Shown here in pieces: positions 48,306 through 58,056 of a DNA stretch of 64,000 bases. The stretch comes from Arthrobacter bussei (GTDB lineage Bacteria; Actinomycetota; Actinomycetes; Actinomycetales; Micrococcaceae): contig NZ_VJXX01000002.1 in assembly GCF_009377195.2 (NCBI RefSeq), forward strand, positions 62,001-126,000, in the 5' to 3' direction. The translations under genes and the position numbers were made by a program. Every line of letters begins with the position of its first letter. The stretch's first letter is position 1. Under the pieces are notes generated by a model, which searched no databases, was not told the DNA's origin, and saw only the letters and a program-made list of their open reading frames with translations.

Positions 48306-49727
48306 ATGACCTCCTCGAATACCTCCCCAGCGCTCCCGGACGAGCCGTCGACCGTCAGCTCCCGCCTCCGCGCCAGCGTGGACGCGGCCTTCCCGCGGAT
48401 CGTGCAGCAGCTTTCCGACCTCGTCGCGATCCAGGGCATCGCCTGGGATGCCTTCGACGCCCACGAACTCGATCGCAGCGCCGAGGCCGTTGCCGCGCTG
48501 GTCCGCAGCGTGGGGATCGACGACGTGCGCATCCTCCGCGTCGACAACGAGGGCACGCCAGGCGGGCCCGCCGTCGTCGCCCGCCGTGCACCCGCCGAGG
48601 GCCGGCCGACCGTCCTGCTGTACGCCCATCACGACGTGCAGCCGCCCGGGGACCCCGACCTGTGGGAGTCCGAACCCTTCGTCGCAACGGAGCGCGACGG
48701 TCGGCTCTACGGACGCGGAGCCGCCGACGACAAGGCCGGCATCATGGCCCACATCGGTGCCTTCGGCGCGCTCAGCGAGGTGCTCGGCGACTCGTTCGGC
48801 GTCGGCGTGACCCTCTTCATCGAGGGTGAGGAAGAGGCCGGCTCGCCGACCTTCCGCTCGTTCCTCGAGACCTACCGTGACGATCTCGCAGCGGACGTCA
48901 TCATCGTGGCCGATTCCAGCAACTGGAAGGTCGGCGTCCCCGCGCTCACCACCAGCCTGCGCGGTCTCGTCGACGGCACCATCGAGGTGCAGGTCCTCGA
49001 CCACGCCGTGCACTCCGGGATGTTCGGCGGCCCCGTGCTCGACGCGCCGACCCTCCTCGCGCGGCTCATTGCCACGCTGCACGACGACGCCGGTGACGTC
49101 GCCATCGCGGGACTCGCAGGCGGCGACCACGCGACGGTGGACTACGACGAGCAGGACTACCGCTCGGACGCGTCGGTGCTCCAGGGCGTGCAGCTCGCGG
49201 GAACTGGATCGATCGCCTCGCGCCTGTGGCACAAGCCGGCCCTCTCCATCATCGGGATGGACGTCCCGACCGTCGCGCTGTCCTCGAACACGCTCCTGCC
49301 CAGGGCGCGCGCCAAGTTCAGCCTCCGGCTCGCCCCGGGTCAGCAGCCCGCTGCCGCCATGGATGCCGTTCGCGCGCACGTGGAATCACACGCCCCGTTC
49401 GGTGCCACCGTGACCTTCACGCCGGGGGAGACCGGCAGCCCCTTCAGCACCGACACCAGCGAGCCCGCCTCGCGCCTCGCCCTGGAGTCCCTCGAGGAAG
49501 CCTGGGGCGTCAAGGCCGTCGAGGCGGGGATGGGCGGGTCCATCCCGTTCATCGCGGACCTCACGGAACTGTTCCCGTCCGCGCAGATCCTCATCACCGG
49601 CGTCGAGGACCCGGACTCGCGCGCGCACAGCGCGAACGAGTCCCTCCACCTCGACGAGTTTCGGAAGGCCGTCCTCGCCGAGGCCATCCTCCTGGCCAGG
49701 ATCAACGACGGCGGCCTCAGCGCCTGA
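48306..49727 (+). CDS. M20 family dipeptidase
   Basis: Zinc-dependent peptidase of the M20/ArgE group, probably cutting dipeptides, 473 residues. Metal ligands are visible: His in LLYAHHDVQPPGD, bridging Asp in GRGAADDKAG, the general base and ligand in EGEEEAGSP, Asp in IIVADSSN, and His in DSRAHSANES near the C-terminus. A lid domain lies between about 205 and 320. No signal peptide. The ATG is backed by a TAGGGT box at leaderless distance. It is divergent from the DUF3043 gene, and a strong hairpin follows its stop. Confidence 0.9.
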   Translation: MTSSNTSPALPDEPSTVSSRLRASVDAAFPRIVQQLSDLVAIQGIAWDAFDAHELDRSAEAVAALVRSVGIDDVRILRVDNEGTPGGPAVVARRAPAEGRPTVLLYAHHDVQPPGDPDLWESEPFVATERDGRLYGRGAADDKAGIMAHIGAFGALSEVLGDSFGVGVTLFIEGEEEAGSPTFRSFLETYRDDLAADVIIVADSSNWKVGVPALTTSLRGLVDGTIEVQVLDHAVHSGMFGGPVLDAPTLLARLIATLHDDAGDVAIAGLAGGDHATVDYDEQDYRSDASVLQGVQLAGTGSIASRLWHKPALSIIGMDVPTVALSSNTLLPRARAKFSLRLAPGQQPAAAMDAVRAHVESHAPFGATVTFTPGETGSPFSTDTSEPASRLALESLEEAWGVKAVEAGMGGSIPFIADLTELFPSAQILITGVEDPDSRAHSANESLHLDEFRKAVLAEAILLARINDGGLSA

Positions 49728-49752
49728 GGCGTACCGACAGCGGGTACATGAG

Positions 49753-49784
49753 GGGACGGGTGGAAATGTTTCCGCCCGTCCCTT
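49753..49784 (+). terminator. Terminator hairpin after the M20 peptidase
   Basis: GGGACGGG-T-GGAAA pairs with TTTCC-G-CCCGTCCC, an almost perfect stem of 13 pairs with one mismatch, then TTCGTTAT. It lies 25 bases past the stop. Confidence 0.7.
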
Positions 49785-49896
49785 CGTTATGACCAGAGCG
49801 GGCCCGGCGTACCATGGAACGAAGCCGTGCGCGCGACACCGCGGACAGCACTGAGAGCGGACACACCATGCTGTCGTCCGAGCTAGGAGAAACACC

Positions 49897-50277
49897 ATGA
49901 GTACTTCGACCACCGAGACCGGCTCCCTCGAGGAGACCACAGAGCTCCCCGCGCACGAGGTGGACCTGTCCGACGTCGCTGCCGGCAAGGTCCGCAGCCT
50001 CCTCGAGCAGGAAGGGCGCACCGACCTGCGGCTGCGCGTCGCAGTCCAGCCCGGGGGCTGCTCCGGCCTCATCTACCAGCTCTACTTCGACGAACGCGTG
50101 CTCGACGGCGATGCCGTCCGCGACTTCGACGGCGTCGAGGTCATCGTCGACAAGATGAGCGTCCCGTACCTGTCGGGCGCGTCCATCGACTTCGAGGACA
50201 CCATCTCGAAGCAGGGTTTCACCATCGACAACCCGAACGCGGGCGGATCCTGCGCCTGCGGGGACTCCTTCCACTGA
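49897..50277 (+). CDS. erpA: A-type iron-sulfur cluster carrier (ErpA/HesB)
   Basis: Carries or inserts Fe-S clusters into target proteins. The 126 residues end with the A-type fold: three conserved cysteines, Cys55 in GGCSG and Cys119 and Cys121 in SCACGDSF. The N-terminal 20 residues are acidic and not conserved. AGGAGAAA precedes the ATG. It lies beside the cytochrome oxidase genes; in Mycobacterium tuberculosis the homologue is near ctaC as well. The QcrA Rieske protein encoded nearby needs a [2Fe-2S] cluster, but a direct link is inference. A good terminator follows. Confidence 0.92.
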   Translation: MSTSTTETGSLEETTELPAHEVDLSDVAAGKVRSLLEQEGRTDLRLRVAVQPGGCSGLIYQLYFDERVLDGDAVRDFDGVEVIVDKMSVPYLSGASIDFEDTISKQGFTIDNPNAGGSCACGDSFH

Positions 50278-50318
50278 CCTCCGGTAAACACCGCAGCCGC
50301 GGTACGACAGCATCGCTG

Positions 50319-50361
50319 AAAGGCCCGGGACGGCACGCTGGACGTGCTTCCCGGGCCTTTT
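50319..50361 (+). terminator. Rho-independent terminator after erpA
   Basis: AAAGGCCCGGG (50319-50329) and CCCGGGCCTTT (50350-50360) with an inner GCACG/CGTGC stem, ending TTTT. The clearest intrinsic terminator in the window together with the leuS attenuator. Confidence 0.85.
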
Positions 50362-50480
50362 GCATGTCACCGAATCGTCGGTGTTACGGGTAAGCTCTAC
50401 AGTGAGTAGTAAAACTGGATGTGCACCCCGGGCAGCTTCATGAGCGGGTGGCAACGCACGTAGAAAAGGAAGGTCCGTCT

Positions 50481-51353
50481 GTGATTTTGCAGGACCGAAC
50501 CGGTAGCAAGCGCGTCAGGATCGCGAAGATCTCCAGCATCTCGCTGGTCGGCGCCCTCCTACTGACCGGCTGTTCGGCTGAAGCCCAAAAGGGCTGGCTT
50601 CCGGCAGACCGGGACAACACCAACCACACCGGCATCATCACGGACCTGTGGGTCAACTCGTGGATCGCTGCGCTTGCCGTCGGCATCATCACGTGGGGCC
50701 TGATCATCTGGTGCATGATCGCCTATCGCCGCCGGAAGAACGACACCGGGTATCCGCGCCAGATGAGCTACAACCTGCCGCTGGAGATCTTCTACCTGAC
50801 CATTCCGCTGTTCATGGTGCTGGTGTTCTTCTACTTCACGGAACGCGACATCGCCACGATCGACGCCCGCGTCGAGGATCCGGACGTCATCGTGGACGTC
50901 CGCGGCAAGCAGTGGTCGTGGGACTTCAACTACGTCAAGGAAGACAAGTACTCGACCGGTGTCCAGGGCAGCCTGAACGGCGAGGAAGGTGTTCCGGAGA
51001 ACCTCCCGACGCTGTACCTGCCGGTGAACCGGAGCGTCGAACTCCAGCTCAACGCCCGCGACGTCCAGCACTCCTTCTTCGTCCCCGCGTTCCTGCAGAA
51101 GCGCGACCTCTACCCGGGCCGCACCAACTACATCAACCTCACGCCCACCAAGGAGGGTACCTTCGCGGGCAAGTGCGCCGAGCTGTGCGGGCAGTACCAC
51201 TCGGAGATGCTCTTCAACGTCGAGGTCGTCTCCCAGGAGGAGTTCGACGCACAGATGGCGCAGCTGGAGGACGGACAGCTCGGCGACGAGTACGACCGCG
51301 ACTCCTACCCGGAGGACGATCCCGATACCGACCCAGCTAGGAGCAGCAGCTGA
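50481..51353 (+). CDS. ctaC: Cytochrome c oxidase subunit II (aa3 type)
   Basis: Carries the CuA centre that takes electrons from the diheme cytochrome QcrC in the actinobacterial bcc-aa3 supercomplex. From GTG 50481 it has 290 residues: a lipoprotein signal with the lipobox LTGC (Cys31), two membrane helices (about 58-85 and 102-125), and a cupredoxin domain with His in DVQHSFFVP and the CuA ligands [20 protein letters not shown] lies seven bases before the GTG, which decides this start over an open frame 60 bases longer. Its stop overlaps the ctaD ATG (TGATG). Confidence 0.95.
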   Translation: MILQDRTGSKRVRIAKISSISLVGALLLTGCSAEAQKGWLPADRDNTNHTGIITDLWVNSWIAALAVGIITWGLIIWCMIAYRRRKNDTGYPRQMSYNLPLEIFYLTIPLFMVLVFFYFTERDIATIDARVEDPDVIVDVRGKQWSWDFNYVKEDKYSTGVQGSLNGEEGVPENLPTLYLPVNRSVELQLNARDVQHSFFVPAFLQKRDLYPGRTNYINLTPTKEGTFAGKCAELCGQYHSEMLFNVEVVSQEEFDAQMAQLEDGQLGDEYDRDSYPEDDPDTDPARSSS

Positions 51354-53080
51354 TGTCCACCTTCGAATACACCCTTGAGGAAGCCGGTACCATTGCCGCT
51401 CCCCGTGTAGTTCCGAGGTCCAAGGGACGCATCGTCGTCAACTGGATCACCTCCACGGACCACAAGACCATCGGGTACATGTACCTGATCGCGTCCTTCG
51501 TGTTCTTCTGCTTCGCCGGCGTGATGGCGCTGATCATCCGCGCAGAGCTCTTCGAGCCGGGCATGCAGATCCTGCAGACCAAGGAGCAGTACAACCAGCT
51601 GTTCACGATGCACGGCACCGTGATGCTGCTGATGTTCGCCACGCCGCTCTTCGCCGGCTTCGCCAACGTCATCATGCCGCTGCAGATCGGCGCTCCCGAT
51701 GTCGCCTTCCCCCGTCTCAACGCTCTCGCGTTCTGGTTCTTCCTGTTCGGCAGCAGCATCGCCGTCTCCGGCTTCATCACCCCGCAGGGAGCGGCGTCCT
51801 TCGGCTGGTTCGCCTACGCCCCGCTCTCGAGCACCACGTTCTCCCCGGGCGTCGGCGGGGATCTGTGGGTCTTCGGTCTCGCCCTCTCGGGCTTCGGCAC
51901 CATCCTCGGTGCGGTCAACTTCATCACCACCATCATCTGCATGCGGGCTCCCGGCATGACCATGTGGCGGATGCCGATCTTCACCTGGAACACGCTGATC
52001 ACGGCGATCCTGGTCCTCATGGCCTTCCCGCCGCTCGCCGCCGCCCTGTTCGCGCTCGGCGCGGACCGTCGCTTCGGGGCGCACATCTTCGACCCCGAGG
52101 CCGGCGGTGCCATCCTGTGGCAGCACCTGTTCTGGTTCTTCGGCCACCCCGAGGTCTACATCATCGCGCTGCCGTTCTTCGGCATCGTGTCCGAGATCTT
52201 CCCCGTCTTCAGCCGCAAGCCGATCTTCGGCTACAAGGGCCTGGTCTACGCGACGATCGCCATCGCCGCACTCTCCGTGACGGTCTGGGCGCACCACATG
52301 TACGTGACCGGGGCGGTGCTCCTGCCGTTCTTCGCCTTCATGACCATGCTCATCGCGGTGCCGACGGGCGTGAAGTTCTTCAACTGGATCGGCACCCTGT
52401 GGAGGGGCTCGCTGACGTTCGAGACCCCGATGCTCTGGAGCCTCGGCTTCCTCGTGACCTTCCTCTTCGGTGGCCTCACCGGGATCATCCTCGCGTCGCC
52501 GCCCCTGGACTTCCATGTCTCCGACACCTACTTCGTCGTCGCGCACTTCCACTACGTGGTCTTCGGGACCGTGGTCTTCGCGATGTTCGCGGGTTTCTAC
52601 TTCTGGTGGCCGAAGTTCACCGGCAAGATGCTGAACGAGCGGCTCGGGAAGATCCACTTCTGGATGCTGTTCCTCGGCTTCCACGCCACGTTCCTGATCC
52701 AGCACTGGCTCGGTGTCGAGGGTATGCCGCGGCGCTACGCGGACTATCTGCCCGAGGACGGCTACACGGCGATGAACCAGTTCTCCACCGTCGGGTCCTT
52801 CGTGCTCGGTGCGTCGCTGATCCCCTTCTTCTGGAACGTCTACATCACCTGGCGGACCGGGAAGAAGGTCGAGGTCGATGATCCGTGGGGCTTCGGTGCC
52901 TCGCTGGAGTGGGCGACCTCCTGCCCGCCGCCGCGCCACAACTTCACCTCCCTGCCCCGGATCCGGTCCGAGCGACCCGCGCTCGACCTGCACCACCCGG
53001 AGCTGCAGCAGACGCACACGCCGGACGACAGTGCCGCGAGCTTCATGGGCTCGGCGGACCGACAGGATGCCAAGTCATGA
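51353..53080 (+). CDS. ctaD: Cytochrome c oxidase subunit I
   Basis: Catalytic subunit of the aa3 oxidase: twelve membrane helices with heme a, heme a3 and CuB, where oxygen is reduced to water and protons are pumped. The 575 residues include the heme a ligand region [12 protein letters not shown], the CuB/tyrosine segment [27 protein letters not shown] and [10 protein letters not shown]. The ATG overlaps the ctaC stop by one base, and its own stop overlaps ctaF (ATGA), giving a tightly coupled ctaC-ctaD-ctaF operon. Confidence 0.97.
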   Translation: MSTFEYTLEEAGTIAAPRVVPRSKGRIVVNWITSTDHKTIGYMYLIASFVFFCFAGVMALIIRAELFEPGMQILQTKEQYNQLFTMHGTVMLLMFATPLFAGFANVIMPLQIGAPDVAFPRLNALAFWFFLFGSSIAVSGFITPQGAASFGWFAYAPLSSTTFSPGVGGDLWVFGLALSGFGTILGAVNFITTIICMRAPGMTMWRMPIFTWNTLITAILVLMAFPPLAAALFALGADRRFGAHIFDPEAGGAILWQHLFWFFGHPEVYIIALPFFGIVSEIFPVFSRKPIFGYKGLVYATIAIAALSVTVWAHHMYVTGAVLLPFFAFMTMLIAVPTGVKFFNWIGTLWRGSLTFETPMLWSLGFLVTFLFGGLTGIILASPPLDFHVSDTYFVVAHFHYVVFGTVVFAMFAGFYFWWPKFTGKMLNERLGKIHFWMLFLGFHATFLIQHWLGVEGMPRRYADYLPEDGYTAMNQFSTVGSFVLGASLIPFFWNVYITWRTGKKVEVDDPWGFGASLEWATSCPPPRHNFTSLPRIRSERPALDLHHPELQQTHTPDDSAASFMGSADRQDAKS

Positions 53081-53478
53081 GGATCGAGAAGAACCTTTTC
53101 CTGATCGGCGTCCCGATCTTCGTCCCCATCGCCCTCGTCTACGGCTGGCTGACCGAATGGTCCGAATGGGTCGGATTCCTCGGGATCCTGCTGGTCGGCG
53201 GTCTCGCCGGGATGATCGGGTTCTACCTGGCGTTCACCGGCAAGCGGGTCGGCCAGCGACCGGAAGATCGTCTGGACGCAGAGATCCACGAGGGATCTGG
53301 CGAGCAGGGGCACTTCAGTCCCTGGAGCTGGTGGCCCCTGGTCCTCGGTCTGTCCGCAGCGACAGGATTCCTCGGCATCGCCATCGGGTTCTGGATCCTC
53401 TACATCGGCATGGGACTCGCCGTGATCGCTCTCGTGGGCTGGGTCTTCGAATACAGCCGCGGGTACCACGCCCACTAG
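53077..53478 (+). CDS. ctaF: Cytochrome c oxidase subunit IV, actinobacterial
   Basis: Small membrane subunit specific to the actinobacterial aa3 oxidase, 133 residues with four hydrophobic segments: [58 protein letters not shown] and [19 protein letters not shown]. It ends EYSRGYHAH, typical of the family. The ATG overlaps the ctaD stop. The role is structural, in the oxidase or the bcc-aa3 supercomplex. A terminator-like hairpin follows. Confidence 0.93.
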   Translation: MRIEKNLFLIGVPIFVPIALVYGWLTEWSEWVGFLGILLVGGLAGMIGFYLAFTGKRVGQRPEDRLDAEIHEGSGEQGHFSPWSWWPLVLGLSAATGFLGIAIGFWILYIGMGLAVIALVGWVFEYSRGYHAH

Positions 53479-53505
53479 GGCAGAACGATTGCATCACCGC
53501 TTCAC

Positions 53506-53532
53506 AGGGAGCCCGCCACGAGCGGGCTCCCT
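53506..53532 (+). terminator. Hairpin after ctaF
   Basis: AGGGAGCCCGC (53506-53516) and GCGGGCTCCCT (53522-53532) with loop CACGA, 28 bases past ctaF; TCGCGTTA follows. Probable end of the ctaCDF unit. Confidence 0.7.
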
Positions 53533-53595
53533 TCGCGTTAACCCCGGTCGACCGTCGCAAGCCGGGCCGACGGGTCGCGCCCGGGAGGACAGGAG

Positions 53596-54396
53596 ATGGA
53601 CGGTATGACGATCCACCCGCGTCCCTTCGACGCCGAGCCGCTGGACCCGGCGTCGCAGGAGGCGAAGCACGTACAGGTCCGCGAGAGCCTGCGGCGATAC
53701 CTGGAGACCTACGGCGACCCGGGGGCCGCCATCCCCTCCGAGCGGCAGCTGAGCGAGTACTTCGGCGTCGCGAGGATGACTGTCCGGCAGGCCATCGACG
53801 CTCTGGTCGCCGAGGAGGTGCTCGAGAGGATCGTGGGGCTCGGGACCTTCGTGGCCCGGAGCAAGATGGACCTCCACATGAAGATGACGTCCTACACCGA
53901 GGAGATGATCCGCCGTGGCATGGTGCCGGACGCGCGGGTCCTCGCCTTCGAACAGCAGGGTGCCTCGCCGCTCGTGGCACGGGAGCTGCAGATCGAGATC
54001 GGTCAGCCCGTGGTGCGGTTCCGACGGCAGCTCCTTGCCGATGGGGAACCGATGAGCGTCGATGAGAACTTCATCCCCGCGCATCGGGTCACCGGCATCC
54101 TCGACGACCCTCCACCGACGTCGCTGTACAACGTGCTGAGTGAGAAGTACGGACTGGTCATGGAATGGGGTGAGGACACCATCGAGGCGACGGCGGCCTC
54201 ACCGTCGATCGCACGCCTGCTCAACGTCGAGCTGAATGCACCCCTGCTCAAGATCCAGCGACACGCCTACGTGGCCCGCTCGATGATCGACTATTCGGTG
54301 TCCTACTACCGGGCCGACCGCTACAAGCTGTGGGTTCCGCTGCAACGCCCAGGAGTGCGTACACCGCGCGCGTACAGCTCCAAGCGGCTCGGGTGA
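53596..54396 (+). CDS. GntR family regulator, HutC/UTRA type
   Basis: One-component transcription factor of 266 residues. The N-terminal winged helix (about 25-90) contains IPSERQLSEYFGVARMTVRQ and VGLGTFVA; the C-terminal UTRA domain (about 108-250) binds a small effector, often a sugar phosphate or amino-acid derivative. It lies alone between ctaF and the PAP2 gene, without an obvious catabolic partner, so its target is unknown. Start ATG 53596 has GGAGG nine bases upstream; ATG 53605 also has AGGAG at usable distance. Confidence 0.88.
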   Translation: MDGMTIHPRPFDAEPLDPASQEAKHVQVRESLRRYLETYGDPGAAIPSERQLSEYFGVARMTVRQAIDALVAEEVLERIVGLGTFVARSKMDLHMKMTSYTEEMIRRGMVPDARVLAFEQQGASPLVARELQIEIGQPVVRFRRQLLADGEPMSVDENFIPAHRVTGILDDPPPTSLYNVLSEKYGLVMEWGEDTIEATAASPSIARLLNVELNAPLLKIQRHAYVARSMIDYSVSYYRADRYKLWVPLQRPGVRTPRAYSSKRLG

Positions 54397-54520
54397 CCGG
54401 CGTCCCGTCCCGGGCGTCAGGAGGGCCCCTGGTGGCCGCGGACGACTGTTCCGCCCCGGACAGCGTCGCGCACCGTGAACCCGTGTACGCCTGTCCCGCC
54501 TCCTGCGGGAGCGCGGTGTC

Positions 54521-55165
54521 CTAACCGCTGATAGCGAGGACGAAGGCGCTACCGATGACGGCGCCGACGACGTAGCCGGCGAGGACCTGTCCGGGCGTGT
54601 GGGCAGCGAGCGTGACGCGGGACCAGCCCACGACGAGAGGCACCACGAGAAGGGCGGCGAACCATCCGCCGGCGAATCCCATGGCACCGACGACGACGAA
54701 GACCGCCACGGCGGAGTGGGCTGACAGCTTCCACGCCAGGTTGACGACCAGGACAGCCACCACGCCACCGACGGTGCACAGCACACCGGCGACCAGCTCC
54801 TGCGGTGCACCGATCGTCGGTAGCAGCGCGAGACCCAGAGCGATGGATATCAGGGTCCCGGTGAGGATCGGCGCACGCTGCCGCCGGTCGCTGACGTGGT
54901 GGTCGGTGATCGTGCCCCACGCGACGAGCGTGATCACACCGGCCACGGGGAGCGCAGTGGTGAACCCCACGGCGACCAGCGCCGAGGGCAGCCCGGCGGG
55001 CCACCCGGCGAAGCGGACGGCCAGGACCACGAGGAACAACGAGACGAGAACGGCCGGTGCGAAGACCTCGCTCACGATCGTCGCGGCCCTGCGCAGCCTA
55101 GTGCGCCGGTGGAGACCGGAGAGCCGGGAATAGGACGTCGGGGGGAGGTCGTGGTGGCGGTGCAT
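54521..55165 (-). CDS. PAP2-superfamily membrane phosphatase
   Basis: Membrane protein of 214 residues with five to six helices, related to phosphatidic acid phosphatase type 2 enzymes, which remove phosphate from lipid phosphates or diphosphates. The catalytic pattern is reduced: KLSAHSA stands for the second motif (PSGH-like) and SRVTLAAHTPGQVLAG for the third (SRxxxxxHxxxD-like), with Gln where Asp is usual. The first KxxxxxxRP motif is not clear. It may be catalytically altered. ATG 55165 is chosen because GGAGG lies about seven bases upstream. It is convergent with gntR and follows the qcr unit in the opposite orientation order. Confidence 0.72.
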   Translation of the reverse strand: MHRHHDLPPTSYSRLSGLHRRTRLRRAATIVSEVFAPAVLVSLFLVVLAVRFAGWPAGLPSALVAVGFTTALPVAGVITLVAWGTITDHHVSDRRQRAPILTGTLISIALGLALLPTIGAPQELVAGVLCTVGGVVAVLVVNLAWKLSAHSAVAVFVVVGAMGFAGGWFAALLVVPLVVGWSRVTLAAHTPGQVLAGYVVGAVIGSAFVLAISG

Positions 55166-55213
55166 GGAAGCACCTCCGGTCGGGACGGCATGTACCACCC
55201 TCCGTGGACATGA

Positions 55214-55247
55214 CGAAGGGCCCGGACGGTGACGTCCGGGCCCTTCG
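55214..55247 (-). terminator. Terminator of the qcrCAB operon
   Basis: CGAAGGGCCCGGAC (55214-55227) and its complement (55234-55247), a perfect 14-base stem with loop of six, 27 bases past the qcrB stop on the minus strand. It also lies ahead of the PAP2 start. Confidence 0.7.
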
Positions 55248-55274
55248 GTCGATCAGGTCGGGATCAGCAGCCGA

Positions 55275-56960
55275 TCAGTGGCTGGCGATGGACTCGCGGT
55301 CCTTCGTGCCGGCGATCTCGCCATGGTGGTCGCCATGCGAGGCTGCGAGCTCCTTCGGGGTGACCGGTGCGACGCGGTCCTCGAAGAAGAAGCGCGACAC
55401 GCGCCCGTGGACCTTGTCGACCAGACCGATCTTGCCATTCTCGTCCGGCGTCGGGACCATGACCTCGGGCGACTCGAAGGCGGTCAGCTTGTACCGCTTG
55501 TAGTCGTCGACCTGCTCGTGGACCTCGATGAACTCGCCGTGGGGGAGTCGGACGATGCGACCGGTCTCGCGACCGTGGAGGGCGATCTCGCGGTCCTTGC
55601 GCTGCAGCGCGAGGGAGATGCGCCGCGAGACCATGAAGGCGAGGATCGGACCGAAGATCACGAGGAACCGCAGCCAGTAGAGCACGTCGTTCAGCGACAC
55701 CAGGAAGTGCGTGGCGATGAGGTCCGAGCTCGCAGCGGCCCACATGACGCAGTAGAACGTGATACCGGCGACGCCGATGGCCGTACGGGTAGGAGCATTG
55801 CGCGGCCGGTTCAGCAGGTGGTGCTCACGCTTGTCCTTCGTGACCCAGGCTTCGATCCAGGGCCACAGGAACATCGCCGTGAAGACGATGATCGCCGGGA
55901 CCAGCGCGGGGATGAGCACGTTCAGCGAGAGCGCGTTGACGCCCCAGGGGAACGGGATCATGAACTCGAAGTCGAAGTTGTCACCGATGGTCCCGGGCAT
56001 GAGCCGCAGCGCGCCGTCGACCCAGCCGATGTACCAGTCCGGCTGTGTACCGGCCGACACGGGGGAGGGGTCGTAGGGGCCGTAGTTCCAGATCGGGTTG
56101 ATCGTGAACGCTGCGGCGATCGCTGCGAGGACACCGAAGACGATGAAGAAGAATCCGCCGGCCTTCGCTGCGTAGACGGGACCCACGGGGTAGCCGACCA
56201 CGTTGGTGTTCGTTCGTCCCGGGCCGGGGAACTGGGAGTGCTTGTGCAGCACCACCATGAACAGGTGGATACCGATCATCAGCAGGATGACCGCGGGGAT
56301 CAGCAGGATGTGCAGCACGTAGAGACGGCCGATGATCATGGTGCCCGGGAACTCGCCGCCGAAGAGGAAGAAGCTCAGGTAGGTACCCACCACGGGGATG
56401 GCCTTCATGACGCCGTCGATGATCCGCAGGCCGTTTCCGGAGAGCAGGTCGTCGGGGAGCGAGTAGCCGGTGAAGCCGGCAGCCAGGCTCAGGATGAGGA
56501 GGACGCAGCCGACGACCCAGTTGAACTCGCGGGGGCGGCGGAACGCGCCCGTGAAGAAGACGCGCAGCATGTGCACGGCGACCGAGGCGACGAACAGCAG
56601 CGCAGCCCAGTGATGGATCTGGCGCATGAACAGTCCGCCACGGATGTCGAAGGAGATGTCCAGCGACGATGCGTAGGCGACGGACATCTCGACGCCACGG
56701 AGCGGCAGGTAGCTGCCCTCGTAGTGCGTCTCCGCCATGGAGGGGTCGTAGAAGAAGGTGAGGAAGGTACCGGAGATCAGCAGGATGACGAAGGTGTACA
56801 GTGCCACCTCACCGAACATGAACGTCCAGTGGTCGGGGAAGATCTTGCGGCCGAATTCCTTGACGATTCCCGAACCGCCGACCCGGGAGTCGACGTAGTC
56901 GGTGACCTTGCCCACACGCGTCTTCGGCGTGTAGGTATGTGTCGCGGTTGAGCTGCTCAT
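55275..56960 (-). CDS. qcrB: Cytochrome bc1 complex cytochrome b subunit
   Basis: Membrane subunit of the menaquinol:cytochrome c reductase; holds two b hemes and both quinone sites. The 561 residues include the paired heme ligands HHWAALLFVASVAVHMLRVF and HILLIPAVILLMIGIHLF, and PDWY in place of the PEWY motif at the Qo site (TQPDWYIGW), as I recall for Actinobacteria. A long C-terminal cytoplasmic extension, rich in charge, is also typical. It starts one base after the qcrA stop and is the last gene of ctaE-qcrC-qcrA-qcrB. QcrB is the known target of imidazopyridine drugs in mycobacteria. Confidence 0.96.
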   Translation of the reverse strand: MSSSTATHTYTPKTRVGKVTDYVDSRVGGSGIVKEFGRKIFPDHWTFMFGEVALYTFVILLISGTFLTFFYDPSMAETHYEGSYLPLRGVEMSVAYASSLDISFDIRGGLFMRQIHHWAALLFVASVAVHMLRVFFTGAFRRPREFNWVVGCVLLILSLAAGFTGYSLPDDLLSGNGLRIIDGVMKAIPVVGTYLSFFLFGGEFPGTMIIGRLYVLHILLIPAVILLMIGIHLFMVVLHKHSQFPGPGRTNTNVVGYPVGPVYAAKAGGFFFIVFGVLAAIAAAFTINPIWNYGPYDPSPVSAGTQPDWYIGWVDGALRLMPGTIGDNFDFEFMIPFPWGVNALSLNVLIPALVPAIIVFTAMFLWPWIEAWVTKDKREHHLLNRPRNAPTRTAIGVAGITFYCVMWAAASSDLIATHFLVSLNDVLYWLRFLVIFGPILAFMVSRRISLALQRKDREIALHGRETGRIVRLPHGEFIEVHEQVDDYKRYKLTAFESPEVMVPTPDENGKIGLVDKVHGRVSRFFFEDRVAPVTPKELAASHGDHHGEIAGTKDRESIASH

Positions 56961-56961
56961 G

Positions 56962-57984
56962 TCAGCCTCGCTCCCAGAAACTAGGTCCTACGGGTTCTTG
57001 GAAATCGCTCGATGCGACGAGGTAGCCCTCGTCGTCGATCTCGATGGGTAGCTGTGGTAGCGGACGTGCTGCCGGTCCGAAGATCACCTTGCACTCTTGC
57101 TCGAGGTCGAAGGTGGATTGGTGGCAGGGGCACAGCAGGTGGTGCGTCTGCTGTTCGTAGAGTGCTACCGGGCAGCCGACGTGCGTGCAGATCTTGGAAT
57201 ACGCAACAATTCCGTCGTAGCCCCAATTCTCCCGGCCTGGGGAGGGATTGAGTTCCTCGGGGTCGAGGCGCATGAGCAGGACGACTGCCTTGGCCTTCTC
57301 CTCGAGCTTGTTCTCGACCTCGTTGAGTCCCTCGGGGATGACGTGGAACGCCGATCCGACGGTTACGTCCGAGGCACGGATGGGGGTGCCGCTGGGATCG
57401 CGGGTGAGGCGGACGCCGGTGTCCCACATGGTCTGCTTCAGCGTGTTGCCGGGCAGGGGGCCGAGGTCCCGGAAGATGGCGATCGCCGGCAGGGGAGCGA
57501 GGATCGCTGCACCGAGCAGGGTGTTGCGGATGAGGGGACGGCGCTTGATGCCGGATTCCTCGAGGATGTCGTTGACGATCTTCTCGGCATCCTGGCGGTC
57601 CTGCTCGGAGCGGACCTCGTGGCGGCTCTCCGTCACCTCGTGGTCCGGCATCAGCGTCTTGGCCCAGTGCACGATCCCGACGCCGATGCCGAGCATGGCG
57701 AAGGCTGTGCCGAGGCCCAGCATGAGGTTCTGCAGGCGGAGGCGCTCGATGGTCTGGTCGAGCGGGATGAAGAAGTATCCGACGAAGAAGAGCAGGGTCC
57801 CGACGACGGAGATCGCGAACAGCAGCGCCACCTGGCGCTCGGCACGCTTCTCCGCCTTCGGATCGCGGTCGGCCAGGCGCGGCCGGTGCGGGGGCAGGCC
57901 CGGGTTCTGGAACTCGTCGAGCTCTGCGCCCGGTGCGGCTACGGTGACCGACGTGCCGGGAGCGCCGTGACTAGAGTCGGCCAT
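56962..57984 (-). CDS. qcrA: Cytochrome bc1 complex Rieske iron-sulfur subunit
   Basis: Carries the [2Fe-2S] centre that takes the first electron from menaquinol. The 340 residues have three membrane helices (about 50-75, 88-107 and 155-175), as in actinobacterial Rieske proteins, and a C-terminal Rieske domain with CTHVGC and CPCHQS as cluster ligands. ATG 57984 (MADSSHGA) is preferred: GAGAGGG lies just upstream, and an ATG 12 bases earlier adds only four residues. It sits between qcrC and qcrB in one operon. Confidence 0.95.
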   Translation of the reverse strand: MADSSHGAPGTSVTVAAPGAELDEFQNPGLPPHRPRLADRDPKAEKRAERQVALLFAISVVGTLLFFVGYFFIPLDQTIERLRLQNLMLGLGTAFAMLGIGVGIVHWAKTLMPDHEVTESRHEVRSEQDRQDAEKIVNDILEESGIKRRPLIRNTLLGAAILAPLPAIAIFRDLGPLPGNTLKQTMWDTGVRLTRDPSGTPIRASDVTVGSAFHVIPEGLNEVENKLEEKAKAVVLLMRLDPEELNPSPGRENWGYDGIVAYSKICTHVGCPVALYEQQTHHLLCPCHQSTFDLEQECKVIFGPAARPLPQLPIEIDDEGYLVASSDFQEPVGPSFWERG

Positions 57985-58056
57985 GATCCCTCTCATCCTT
58001 CTTTGGCTGGTGCATGCGCACTGTCTGTGATTCGTTGGCGGTGTTCCGTCGGATGG

